DNA of 36,466 nt, from assembly GCA_019509985.1 (NCBI GenBank), contig JAEKLF010000135.1:1-36466 (forward strand), read 5' to 3'. The notes under the pieces are model-generated. The model did not search any database and had not been told where the DNA came from. It saw only the letters and a program-made list of their open reading frames with translations. This document shows, one piece after another, positions 15,001-19,449 of the stretch. A program made the translations under genes and the position numbers. Position 1 is the first letter of the stretch. Each line of letters starts with the position of its first letter. This DNA is from Burkholderiales bacterium (lineage in GTDB: Bacteria > Pseudomonadota > Gammaproteobacteria > Burkholderiales > Burkholderiaceae_C).

Positions 15001-16968
15001 GACGGCTTCGTCAGCCTCGGTGGCCTGCGCCTGGACGGCAACGGCGACGGTACGGCCGGCGACGCCTTCACGCGCAGCTTCACGGTCGCCGCCTACAACG
15101 GCGCCGTGCTGGCGGTGCAGGAGTTCGCACGCGGCCCGGGCCAGGCGGCCAGCTACGACCCGGCCCTCGGCGCCTTCGCCGTCAGCCTGGAGCGCGGCGC
15201 GGGCTTCCAGACGCTGAGCTTCGATCTCGGCTTCGACCCCAGCCTGCTGACGGTCACCGGTGCCACGCTCGCCAGCGGCCTGCCGGCCGGCAGCAGCATC
15301 ACCAGCAGCCTCGCGCAGCCGGGCGTGCTGCACGTGCAGGTCACGCTGGGCGGCGCCATCCCTGACGCGGCACTGCGCAACCTCGTGCTCGTGCAGGCCA
15401 CGGTGCCGCTGTCCGCCGGCTACGGCGCGGCGGAGGTGCTGCGCCTGTCCAACCTCAGCGGCAATGGCGGCGCACTGCGCGCCGACGACGGCCTGCATGT
15501 CGTTGCCAACCTCGGCGACGCCGACGGGAGCCGCGCATTGACGACCGCTGACGTGACGCTGATCCAGCGCGTCGCCGTCCGCAGCGACACGGGCTTCGCG
15601 GCCTACACGCTGATCGACCCGACCCGCATCGTCGACGTCAACCGCGACGGCCGCATCACGGCCACCGATGCCGCCCTGGTGCTCAACGCCAGCAAGGGCA
15701 TCGCCGTGCCGGCCATTCCCGCCACCGTCGCGCCGCCGGTCGGCCCGGTCGTCACTCGCGTCACGCCCGAGGCCGACGGCTTCAGCCTGCGCTTCGACCG
15801 CGCCGTCAACGCCTCGCTGATCCAGCTCTACGGCGCCGGCAGCGGCGGCCAGGACCTGTGGCTGGACGGCCCCGTCAATGGAAGTACAGGCCGCGTCGGC
15901 GGCAGCGTCTTCTTCGACGCCGACGGCCAGGGCCTGCGCTTCGTCGCCACCGCCGGCATCCTGCCGGCCGGCAGCTACTCGCTGACGCTGAAGTCCGGCG
16001 CGGCCGGCTTCACGGCACTGGCCGACGGCCAGCAGCTCGACGGCAATGCCGACGGCACGACCGGCGACGACTTCGTCACCAGCTTCAACGTCGGCGCCGG
16101 CAGCGGCCCGGTACTGAGCCTGGCCGACCTCGTTGCCCCGGCCGGCGCGGCCAATCAGGCGCTGGGCCTGCAGGTCCGCGACGCCGCTGGCGCACGCAGC
16201 CTCTACTTCCAGCTCGCCTACGACCCGGCCATGCTGCACATCGACGCGGTCAACCTTGGCATCGGTGCGCCGGCGGGCAGCGTCATGAGCCTGGACACCA
16301 GCGTCGCCGGCCGCCTGGGCGTGCAGCTGACGCTGGGCAGCGCGCTGCCCGACGCCTCGCCGCGCACGCTGATCGCGCTGAGCACCAGCGTGCCCGCCGC
16401 CGCTCCGGCCGGCAGCGCCCGCCTGCTGCGCCTGCTGGACCTGCGCGTCGACGGCGCGGCCGCCCGCGCCAACCTCGGCGTGCAACTGGTCGGCGTGCTC
16501 GGCGACGGCAGCGGCAATGGCAAGGTCGAACGCGACGACGTCACGCTGATCCAGCGTGTCGCTGCAAGAAGCGACACGGGCTTCGCCGCCCAGCCGCTGA
16601 TCGATCCGGTGGTCGTCGCCGACCTCAACCACGACGGCCGCCTCACCGCGACTGACGCAGCACTGGCGTTGCGCCTGGCCCAGGCGCAGCAGATCCAGCA
16701 GGTTCAGCTTGCCGCGGTCGGCCTGGCGGCGCCCATCCCCACCGAATCGGGGGATGCCTCAAGCGGCGCGAGCAGCCAAGCTGAGAAGCAGCAGACAAGC
16801 ACGCAATCCGCCGCCGCCACACCGGCCGCGGCGCCGGCTCCGGTGGTGCATATCGGCGGTGCTCTGGACTTCGGTCTGAGCGCGCCGCTGCCCAGCAGCA
16901 CATGGGTGAATGACTGGGTTGCGGGATCACGCCAAACAGCGCCCAATGATTGGAAATTGACGATTTAA
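1..16968 (+). CDS. Giant modular surface/secreted protein (beta-helix, cadherin-like, cohesin/dockerin-like), 5' partial
   Basis: The frame is open from base 1, so the start lies upstream; the ATG at 118 is internal because coding similarity to later modules extends before it. At least 5655 residues are in the window. Domains by base position: beta-helix 0 (1-1600, 'GN.V..N..GI' coils) and a Kre9/Knh-like Ig domain (1630-1915); beta-helix 1 with golvesin-like insert (3235-3680) and malectin-like insert (4021-4437); a near-copy of that unit (4681-7446); beta-helix 3 (7447-9510) with a nidogen-like insert (8930-9480); an SbsA/Big_5-type Ig domain (9520-9910); cadherin-like, He_PIG and PKD domains (9915-11880); ten 95-aa cadherin-like repeats (11887-14736); two [Ig - cohesin-like - dockerin-like] units (14737-16680); then a Ser/Ala/Gln-rich linker and an aromatic tail. 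No enzyme active site was recognised. Likely an exported adhesin or matrix protein. The domain names are family recognition by eye; the adhesin role is inferred. Confidence 0.93.
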   Translation, partial: YDLQAGATLYVDTGNYALLESLTLSGTATRGFGIDEGFVMTGPTQPGHTASLFPIVPNERQWALLDLSDTDFVTISNLQLRDANRGVLMTGGEEAVEFDNIEAFGHVNEGIYVSQLNAPLATWTGLNVHDNGQTGLYVSGTLGGIDQLKASHNHGSGGLYADGSLGFLTNSQLTDNSGYGAYLYYPGAPRVQGNLFQGNSNTGLNFNVGGSTQALVGSTDLAAGLGNRFLNNGNGGAYFSGNALVVGNVASGNLGNGVYGIGMSGGEMRQNVVYGNSNGVYMYSGTVAENRVYNNVGTGIWLSTATATGNTTYSNTVGLYAQGNSVLRSNLVYANATVGVQLNGSSSQFIGNTVYQTTGDAVQLYGSASNARFIDNILWAGAGGVALNVDANSQNGFTSNFNIFQGAVGIWQGTQRATLTAWRQANFQDLDSQATDPLFVDIDGADGKLGYFSVASDGRDDDFHLQSTHGSFHGASLAPIVGASGLPALLTGALTNDAQDSPGIDRGALDQPFDKEPAPRGGYVNIGADGNTLYASLSPAVYIRVMTPNGGETVAEGETFTVRWRSDGFGGNVNLDLSLDGTTWQSLAANEANDGVYDWTPAAGQFPGGDYYLRVSSVTQPAVNDRSDATFNLASTVSVFYVNDGSVSGDEYATAIGNDANDGRSAAHPKASLQALLNAYDFKPGDLILIDTGVYNSSTNLLVDAQDSGVTIRGAVNHASILNRGNTNSGQYAFVLGTGATDVTLDRVTLTGGQYGFVANDNSTAHRFVLSNSDIYGNSSGGVYVGINIDDGKILNNVVHDNASATGIYGYATTRLLISGNKVYNQGTGIYTYSSGDEANDGATIIGNQVHDVSTGIQQYYDGWVRNNTVWAASTGIGAYNNYDVSGNTAWGNTTGIDVSSVSVTGNVAYANTTGFNLSSLTASGNRSYDNTLGVNVSSNTLLTNNLIWDNTTGVRLTGGFNGTEQQGMSNNTVVQTGGTAVLVENASNARIFNNVLDLRGGATGISVNANSENGFQSDFNLFSQQAGAVLTRWEGRDFTSRPDWVYETGYDPHSRVAAPSYVDENGADNRFGWDGSAIGSASILDDGDAGVSFTGSWTTVSTSSPGYGGDRREANGNQYGTGSNEATYTFTGLQAGTYIVAATWNSTSGNTGNTPYYFYDGTATDGNLVRNTRTNQNVLPTDYTADGAKWRDLATIVITGDTLTVRVSDASSYGKIVADAVRVQRIAGDRGADDDFHLVAGSAGVDGGDPTSPYSVEPLNNGARIDQGAYGNTAGSTQSPAPMIQVTGPAGFAKLTVGTPVEIDWHTAGLLPTEPVLAINTGNGGPIAGAELGNWQRNAYQTQSYSYTSFTDPVDLSGVTNPAPASVYQTNVYANGTVGQGLSYALPVADGQYVIRLHFAESYLYAQPGNRPFDIKLNGNTVQSNFDIRTAAGANFRAVVKEFTVTASSGSGINLDLITKANGWGAEISGIEVQRVVAGGDAAAKVNLQVSLDSGLSWQTIASGLSMDRFGNGRTTWTPDFATAGNTALIRAIAVHGDGTTAATDTSDEPFLIANGGKVYYVNDGATTNDEYTTAVGDNANSGKDAAHPMASLSALFRAYDLGPGDTVFVDSGRYNLITNFTLAAKDSGVRIVGALHAVTELNRGNTNGSQYAINVIGATDVTLENLKLSGGQYGVVLNDNTGSHRVTLKNLEVTGNTSGGIYIGANIDDAVVTGSTVHDNSGTGIYGYATTRLQITGNEVYNQSTGIYTYSSGDEANDAAIVSGNRVHDTSTGIQLYYEGVARNNEVWESTTGIYLQSSRAENNVLRQNSTGIGGGSAEIFNNQVYANTMGVEASSSTITGNRIYSNTTGLRDAGSDLVNNNLFWGNVAAARIAGGRSGNDLNGFYNNTIRQSGGRAIEVEANATSVRLRNNIFALTGATAIFVPANAERGFDSDYNLFSGSDPTAFLGMNWEATDFSNLLTWRFETGNDVHSQVAPVQFNDVDGADNAYAWSEAAIGSSAILDDGDIGVSFSGSFTTVTTNTPGYAGDRREAGGNLYGTGSNYATYTFTDLTPGTYQIAATWSHNVNGGYASNTPYEIYDGLVDPDKLISVLRTGQNSASNDFTADGANWRKLSTVVISGTTLTVRVSDAGAYGKFTADAIRLQRVQGDAGRDDDFRLPVGAPGVDAGDPSFDYVREPANNGARIDVGAYGDTPQATATTVPMVQVTGPDGYAKLEVGTATNISWHTAGIATTEPALLINAGNAGPVSDPLLGSWVRNAYQTQSYSYSSFTDPVDLSGVTNPAPASVYQTNVYANGTVGQGLSYALPVADGQYVIRLHFAESYLYAQPGNRPFDIKLNGNTVQSNFDIRTAAGANFKAVVKEFNVVASGGNGINLDLITKTSGWGAEISGIEVLRVEPAADLQATVDLQTSLDNGGAWQTLATGLALDRFGDGHYSWTPDQATNGNTALVRAIVRHGDGSVAAQDVSNEPFLIANGGSDFFINDASLTGDETSTAVGDNLNSGKDAAHPMSSLAALLRAYDLNPGDVVHVDTGSYRLFTNAAFDASDSGVQVSGPTGLGHIATISRGNTNTGAYTLHFTGGDNVTIDHLNVTGGAYGIVLDGNADSDNNTLRANDVNSNTNDGIFIGSTDDNNLVADSVLRNNASRGLYMESNTGNRAENNDIRNNANGLYVYNGTNNIAQGNKVHDNSGFGLYNYGGTNTAFRNNEIYNQANYGIQYYSGSTVIEGNLVHHNGTGIDGQYGSTIRANYIYANTTGVQIYDGNLEGNRIYSNSVGVIDTGYSRLFNNVIYANTNQGVRIQGGHDTNAGDGLYNNTILQTVGEGIRLTSNASNVLLVNNILRVDAGYGINVDANSQAGFQSNYNLLFRGPAANAYIGLWNGATQATLAAWQAASGKDANSQTGNPLLLDIDGADNILGEQGVSTGNGFDDNFELDAFSPAIDAGNAYLSPPKDIEGRDRRNDPDVSNKGAGWDLFVPADQGASLFTATGTAKNYKTSDSAFEQQIGFNFNFYGKTYTKMWVNVNGYVSFDTGTDSSYYYGNANSTDALLHNVRIAALWDDLDTGPAGKDVFVSQTATSITVRWAAKLQGTNTDVNVAMTLNADGTVRFDYGAGNTGLTPTIGLSAGNGTAYVLASYDGQANLASANSLLWTPTPGLVYYDIGAYEFQGSSGDTTGPKVTNISQLPANGGTTALAFSAVQIDFSEALNGVSARSPANYELRAAGADGQFDTGDDVVVKLSPFYSFPETSLTLNFGGVLAEGKYRLTLSGTKAIFDTAGNPLDGDANGTPGGDYVRTFTIDRSTNHAPVASPATVGVAENGSIEITLAATDADGDALTYAIPTDVQHGTLSAIDPVTHKLTYTPDANYNGPDSFIFKVDDGKTGVSSAQVTINITPTNTAPVAQDQSASVNENGSLNLLLNAADSETARANLTFQLVTGPAHGTLTQGAAGAWVYTPTAGYIGADSFTWRAKDRGDPDGSPGNAATSNTATFSLTVVNVNDPPVIAPVADQQVNEGSQIQVQLTATDPDGPAKTWTLLSGPAGATLDAVTGLFKWTPTDGPGNVDILVRVSDGGTPNRSDDLTFKILVKDVDPKLNFTAPNSVGGVGNGVAGQAYTFSYTVTDPGTDTITSLLVDWGDGNTETVAGNPGSLTHTYAGVDGNYGVSVTPTDEDGAHPPSTLSLHMEFNDPPVANGQTVQVTEDTLKAITLVGSDPEAGALTYSLVSGPAHGTLGAINASTGAISYTPDADYNGLDSFVFKVTDPGGKSGTATINLVVNPVNDKPVIGAIANQTLNEGQALSLTATASDVDGPGPITWSLTSAPAGATINASSGLISWTATDGEATYGFTVQANDGAGGLTTASFNVLVHDVAPALSASGSATIGAGQTYTLALASSDPGLDTLSGWSINWGDGNTSTVAGTATSATHVYGAAGGFTIKASATNEDGTFTAPNLAVTVEQTNHNPAAQDDSYSVHAGQVLTINAPGVLANDSDADGDPLTVTAIDTTGLKGTATIDANGKLVFTPMAGFVGNTQFGYTVSDGQGGTANALVKISVTNAAPAAVADSYSVHAGQVLTINAPGVLANDSDADGDALSVTAIDTTGLHGTATIDANGKLVFTPTAGFVGNTQFSYTLADGNGGASTALVKINVTNAAPTAQDDSYTVHAGQTLVVAAPGVLVNDSDADGDTFTVTAIDTTGLQGSASITADGKLSFTATAGFVGNTQFSYTLSDSNGATSTAVVHLAVTNTAPKAQDDSYTVHTGQVLTVNAPGVLANDSDADGDSFTVMAIDTTGLQGTASVTADGKLSFTAAAGFTGSTRFGYIVKDSNGATSTAVVHITVTNAALVAQQDSYTVHAGQVLTINAPGVLANDSDADGDPFTVTAINTTGLQGTATVDANGKLVFTPAAGFVGNTQFSYTITDNHGTTATALVKIAVTNAAPVAVDDSYTMHAGQVLDIPAPGLLANDSDADGDALSISSIDTTGTQGTVQVFADGRMKFTAAAGFTGNTQFSYKLSDGLGGQSTGIVRIAVGNAAPVAADDSYTVHAGQVLDIAAPGLLANDSDSDGDALSISSIDTTGLQGTVQVFADGRMKFTAAAGFTGNTQFSYKLSDGIGGQATGIVRIAVTNAVPVAADDSYTLRPGQTINIPAPGLLANDSDADGDALSITSIDTTGLQGTVQVFADGRMQFTAAAGFVGNTQFSYKLSDGVGGQATGIVHLAVTNSAPAAADDSYTVHAGQVLNIPAPGLLANDSDADGDALSISSIDTTGLKGTVQVFADGRMAFTPQAGFTGNTQFSYKLSDGFGGQATGIVRIAITNAAPVATNDSYTVIAGQVLDIPAPGLLANDSDADGDALSITSIDTTGTQGTVQVFADGRLRFTPTAGFSGATSFGYQLADGLGGTATGHVDLNVLPALPTLHVDSFQATDTGFRLHFDQAVDPSAIQLYGAGSLVPDVDFSGPVNGVTGRIAGSLVFDADGRGLSFVKTGGLLEAGSYQLKLNAGADGFVSLGGLRLDGNGDGTAGDAFTRSFTVAAYNGAVLAVQEFARGPGQAASYDPALGAFAVSLERGAGFQTLSFDLGFDPSLLTVTGATLASGLPAGSSITSSLAQPGVLHVQVTLGGAIPDAALRNLVLVQATVPLSAGYGAAEVLRLSNLSGNGGALRADDGLHVVANLGDADGSRALTTADVTLIQRVAVRSDTGFAAYTLIDPTRIVDVNRDGRITATDAALVLNASKGIAVPAIPATVAPPVGPVVTRVTPEADGFSLRFDRAVNASLIQLYGAGSGGQDLWLDGPVNGSTGRVGGSVFFDADGQGLRFVATAGILPAGSYSLTLKSGAAGFTALADGQQLDGNADGTTGDDFVTSFNVGAGSGPVLSLADLVAPAGAANQALGLQVRDAAGARSLYFQLAYDPAMLHIDAVNLGIGAPAGSVMSLDTSVAGRLGVQLTLGSALPDASPRTLIALSTSVPAAAPAGSARLLRLLDLRVDGAAARANLGVQLVGVLGDGSGNGKVERDDVTLIQRVAARSDTGFAAQPLIDPVVVADLNHDGRLTATDAALALRLAQAQQIQQVQLAAVGLAAPIPTESGDASSGASSQAEKQQTSTQSAAATPAAAPAPVVHIGGALDFGLSAPLPSSTWVNDWVAGSRQTAPNDWKLTI
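1918..7446 (+). repeat. Tandem duplication of a ~2.76-kb coding module (2 units)
   Basis: Unit A spans 1918-4680 and unit B 4681-7446, periods of 2763 and 2766 bases (921 and 922 residues). Each begins with the same lead-in (aromatic pair, then 'VNDG' or similar, 'DNANSGKDAAHP'-type segment) followed by a beta-helix, a golvesin-like domain, and an Ig domain split by a malectin-like domain. A third start of the same lead-in lies at 7447, but that copy lacks the golvesin and malectin inserts. The malectin segments (4021-4320 and 6787-7086) differ at only scattered, mostly third-position bases, which suggests recent duplication or gene conversion. Confidence 0.9.
11887..14736 (+). repeat. Ten tandem 285-bp coding repeats (95-aa cadherin-like domains)
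   Basis: Ten exact-length units start at 11887, 12172, 12457, 12742, 13027, 13312, 13597, 13882, 14167 and 14452. The protein core is 'DSYTVHAGQVL..APG(V/L)LANDSDADGD', 'IDTTG..GT', 'AGF.GNTQFSY' and 'VTNAAP'. This matches the cadherin-like/VCBS-type repeats of bacterial adhesins, where acidic 'NDSDADGD' loops are candidate calcium sites. Units 1-5 carry 'APGVL' and a 'D(A)NGKL' or 'ADGKL' strand; units 6-10 carry 'APGLL', 'SIDTTG' and 'QVFADGR'. The array therefore has two sub-families, which points to two rounds of amplification. Confidence 0.95.
14737..16680 (+). repeat. Duplicated C-terminal unit: Ig-like, cohesin-like, dockerin-like
   Basis: Two ~1-kb units, about 14737-15735 and 15742-16680, share order and motifs. 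Each starts with an Ig-like strand pair (FRLHFDQAV / FSLRFDRAV, 1002 bases apart) and 'IQLYGAGS'. A cohesin-like beta-sandwich (about 15103-15510 and 16108-16494) has 'FDLGFDPSLL' / 'FQLAYDPAML' in the position of the cohesin 'F.L.YD...L' strand. A dockerin-like pair of calcium loops then follows: 'GDADGSRALTTADVTLIQR' with 'VDVNRDGRITATDAAL', and 'GDGSGNGKVERDDVTLIQR' with 'ADLNHDGRLTATDAAL'. These loops fit the type I dockerin F-hand pattern. Binding ability is not shown by sequence. Confidence 0.8.
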
Positions 16969-16995
16969 ACGACTGCCTTAGGAGAAGGAAAAAAC

Positions 16996-17562
16996 ATGAA
17001 GTACTTGATCACCACTCTGGCCACCGCCGCCGCGCTGGCCCTGGCTCTGCCGGCCCAAGCGGTTACGGTCACCGGCACCGCCGGCGACGTCTCGACCATG
17101 GTCGGCGGCAGCGCCGTCGTTACGTTGACATTGGATGTCTCGGAAGAGCTCTCGCCGCTGTCCCTGACTTTCAGTCTGGATTGGCCGAGCACGGGCCTGG
17201 CGTTCAACTTGGGCAGCTCGGCGGCCTTGAACATGAGCTGGGCAGCCTTCGCTGCAACCTTGGATCCGGCTTTCACCGAGGTTAACCAGACGTCCAGCCA
17301 TTTCGGCCTCAGCACCTTCGGCACCTTGCCCACGCTGAGTGCCGGAACCCACACGCTGCAGTTGAGCTTCACCGGACTGACCGCGGGTAGCCATGCGGTG
17401 AGTTACGAGCTGGACCTCGGCGACCCCGCCGGTGGTCCCGACTTCGCGGTCACTGGCAGCGCGCTGGTCAACGTTTCCGCCGTGCCTGAACCCAGCCCCA
17501 CGCTGATGCTCGCCGCCGGCCTCGCCGCGATGGGTCTGATTGCACGCCGCCGCCGCGCTTGA
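16996..17562 (+). CDS. PEP-CTERM surface protein, cohesin-like ectodomain
   Basis: The protein has 188 residues. A signal peptide (MKYLITTLATAAALALALPAQA, about residues 1-22) is followed by a beta-rich, Ser/Thr-rich ectodomain and a C-terminal PEP-CTERM sorting signal: VPEP at 163-166, a hydrophobic helix, then the basic tail ARRRRA. In known systems this signal is processed by an exosortase and leads to surface or matrix attachment; no exosortase gene is in the window. The ectodomain pattern (G..V.VTLTLDV, then L.FSLDWP..GL) resembles a cohesin-type sandwich, an inference of moderate strength. A strong ribosome site GGAGAAGG begins at 16981, 27 bases after the giant gene ends, so it is probably co-expressed with it and may encode a partner. 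Confidence 0.88.
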   Translation: MKYLITTLATAAALALALPAQAVTVTGTAGDVSTMVGGSAVVTLTLDVSEELSPLSLTFSLDWPSTGLAFNLGSSAALNMSWAAFAATLDPAFTEVNQTSSHFGLSTFGTLPTLSAGTHTLQLSFTGLTAGSHAVSYELDLGDPAGGPDFAVTGSALVNVSAVPEPSPTLMLAAGLAAMGLIARRRRA

Positions 17563-17631
17563 TCGGCACCCCGATGTCTGCCGCAGTCCGAGCGGGCAGG
17601 GCGGCAGGCAGGCTGGTTTGCTGAAGCCGCG

Positions 17632-19341
17632 ATGAACGCCCGCCACGATCTCCCTTCGTCCAACCCCGCGCTCGGCGCGGACGCCGCCTGGGCGTCGCTC
17701 GCCGAGGCCAGCTCCGCCGAGGCGCTGTGCCGCGCCTGGCTGGCCGTGTTGTGCAGCCTGGTCCCTGGCGTGCAGGTGGGCCTCTTGCTGCTACAGGACG
17801 CCGGCGGCTCCTACGTCCCGGCCGCGGCCTGGCCTGAGGGCACCGAGCTGCAGCGCCTGGCCGACATCGCCCGCGAGTGCCTGGGCACCCGCCAGGGCGT
17901 GCGCCGCCAGCATGTCGGCCACCCGGTGCAGCTGGCCTATCCGCTGGCCGCCGGCAACGCCCTGCACGGCGCCGTCGTCATCGAACTGCTCGATGCCAGC
18001 CCCGAAGCCGCCCGCCTCGCCGCCCGCCTGACGCACTGGGGCGCCGGCTGGATGGCCGACCTGTTCGCGCAGCGCGAGCTGGGCCAGGCCCGCCAGCGGC
18101 TGGACGAATCGGCCTTCCTGTTCGAGGTCTCGCTCGCGGCCCTGGCCGAGCCCGATTTCCATCAGGCCGGCCTGACCCTGGTCAACAAACTGGCCGCGCG
18201 CTTTGGCTGCCATCAGGTGCAGCTGGCGCTGGCCGCCAGCGACACCCGCGTGCTGCGCATGGCCCACGGCCGCTACGCCGCCGACTCGGGCAGCCTGGCC
18301 CTCGTGTCCCAGCCGCTGGCCATCGGCGCCGCGCCGCCGTTCGCGGTGCTGCTCTTCGAGCGCAATACCGTCTTCCAGCCGGCCGAGCTCAAGGGCATGG
18401 AGCTGCTGGCCGGCGTGCTGGCTCCCGTGCTGGAGCACAAGCATGCGCGCGACGAGGGCCTGGCCCAGCATGCCCACCGCAGCCTGCGCCACGCAGCCGC
18501 CCGGTTGACCGACACCTCCCATCCCGGCCTCAAGCTCGGCGCCGGCGTGCTGACGCTGCTGCTGCTGATCGCGGCCATCGTGCCGGTCGAGCATCGCGTG
18601 TCGGCACCGGCCATCGTCGAGGGCGCCGTGCAGCGCTCCGCCGTCGTGCCCTTCGACGGCTTCCTGCGCGACGCCCCGGCTCGCGCCGGCGACACCGTCA
18701 AGGCCGGCCAGCTGCTGGCGCGCATGGACGACCGCGACCTGCAGCTCGAGAAGGTGCGCTGGGAGACCGAGCTGGAGATGGCCCAGCGCAAGGAGCGCGA
18801 GGCCATGGCGCAGGCCGACCGTGTCAACCAGCGCCTGTCCGCGGCGCAGGCCAACCAGGCGCGCGCGCAGCTGGACCTGACGCTGTCCAAACTGTCTCGG
18901 GTCGAGCTGGTCGCGCCGTTTGATGCCGTCGTCGTCAAGGGCGACCTGTCGCAGCAGCTCGGCGCGCCGCTGGAGATGGGCAAGACGCTGTTCGAGCTTG
19001 CGCCGCTGGCGAGCTGGCGCGTCATGCTCAAGATCGACGAGCGCGACGTGGCACGCGTGCAGCCGGGGCAGGGCGGCGATCTCGTGCTGACCGGCGCGCC
19101 GGGCCAGCGCTGGCACTTCAAGCTGAAGTCGGTCACGCCGGTGTCGGTCGTCGAGGAAGGCCGCAACTATTTCCGCGCCGAGGCCCAGATTGCCGAGCTA
19201 GAGGGCCAGCCAGGCCTGAAGCTCAAGCCCAACATGGAAGGCGTGGCCAAGGTGGTGGTGGGTGAGCGCAGCCTGCTTTGGGTATGGACGCACCGCTTCA
19301 CCGACTGGCTCAGCCTGGCGCTCTGGCAGTGGACGCCGTGA
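17632..19341 (+). CDS. GAF-domain HlyD-family membrane fusion protein
   Basis: The protein has 569 residues. Residues 1-290 look like two tandem GAF-type sensor domains (about 10-140 and 150-275) and should be cytoplasmic. One membrane helix spans about 303-322 (GAGVLTLLLLIAAIVPV). A periplasmic HlyD/AcrA-type region follows: a biotinyl-lipoyl half-motif (DGFLRDAPARAGDTVKAGQL, LLARMDDRDL), a short coiled coil (about 365-410), the second lipoyl half (VAPFDAVVVKGDLSQQLGAP) and a beta-barrel (about 450-545). HlyD proteins link inner-membrane transporters to outer-membrane channels. The sensor half is unusual for that family and suggests ligand-gated assembly. It sits between the PEP-CTERM gene and an M50/HlyD fusion. 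The ATG at 17632 has only a weak ribosome site. Confidence 0.85.
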   Translation: MNARHDLPSSNPALGADAAWASLAEASSAEALCRAWLAVLCSLVPGVQVGLLLLQDAGGSYVPAAAWPEGTELQRLADIARECLGTRQGVRRQHVGHPVQLAYPLAAGNALHGAVVIELLDASPEAARLAARLTHWGAGWMADLFAQRELGQARQRLDESAFLFEVSLAALAEPDFHQAGLTLVNKLAARFGCHQVQLALAASDTRVLRMAHGRYAADSGSLALVSQPLAIGAAPPFAVLLFERNTVFQPAELKGMELLAGVLAPVLEHKHARDEGLAQHAHRSLRHAAARLTDTSHPGLKLGAGVLTLLLLIAAIVPVEHRVSAPAIVEGAVQRSAVVPFDGFLRDAPARAGDTVKAGQLLARMDDRDLQLEKVRWETELEMAQRKEREAMAQADRVNQRLSAAQANQARAQLDLTLSKLSRVELVAPFDAVVVKGDLSQQLGAPLEMGKTLFELAPLASWRVMLKIDERDVARVQPGQGGDLVLTGAPGQRWHFKLKSVTPVSVVEEGRNYFRAEAQIAELEGQPGLKLKPNMEGVAKVVVGERSLLWVWTHRFTDWLSLALWQWTP

Positions 19342-19353
19342 AAGCCGAACACA

Positions 19354-19429
19354 GCCACAGAGGCACAGAGACACAGAGGCACGGAGGAATTTCCTCTATG
19401 CGTTCTCCGCGCCTCCGTGGCTCTGTGGC
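19354..19429. repeat. CACAGAG-type intergenic inverted repeat
   Basis: The gap between the GAF-HlyD and M50 genes holds an imperfect palindrome. Its left arm begins GCCACAGAGGCACAGAGACA near 19354. Its right arm at about 19405-19429 reads CTCCGCGCCTCCGTGG followed by CTCTGTGGC, whose reverse complement matches the outer parts of the left arm. Similar CACAGAGGCACAGAG palindromes are scattered through many bacterial genomes as short non-coding repeats. It ends about 20 bases before the M50 start codon, so a folded transcript could affect translation of that gene. Confidence 0.7.
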
Positions 19430-19449
19430 GCATTGCTTGGGCCGTGCCG

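Noticed and set aside
2089..16632. Very long open frames on the minus strand opposite the giant gene (2089-6201, 6223-12204, 12241-16632)
   Set aside because: They are Val/Ala/Gly/Asp-rich mirror frames produced by GC-rich codon usage, follow the periodicity of the plus-strand repeats, and show no domain motifs.
1..16968. Giant protein as a two-partner-secretion hemagglutinin or a type I RTX protein
   Set aside because: No TPS domain can be seen (N-terminus missing), no RTX nonapeptide repeats occur near the C-terminus, and no TpsB or ABC exporter gene is adjacent.
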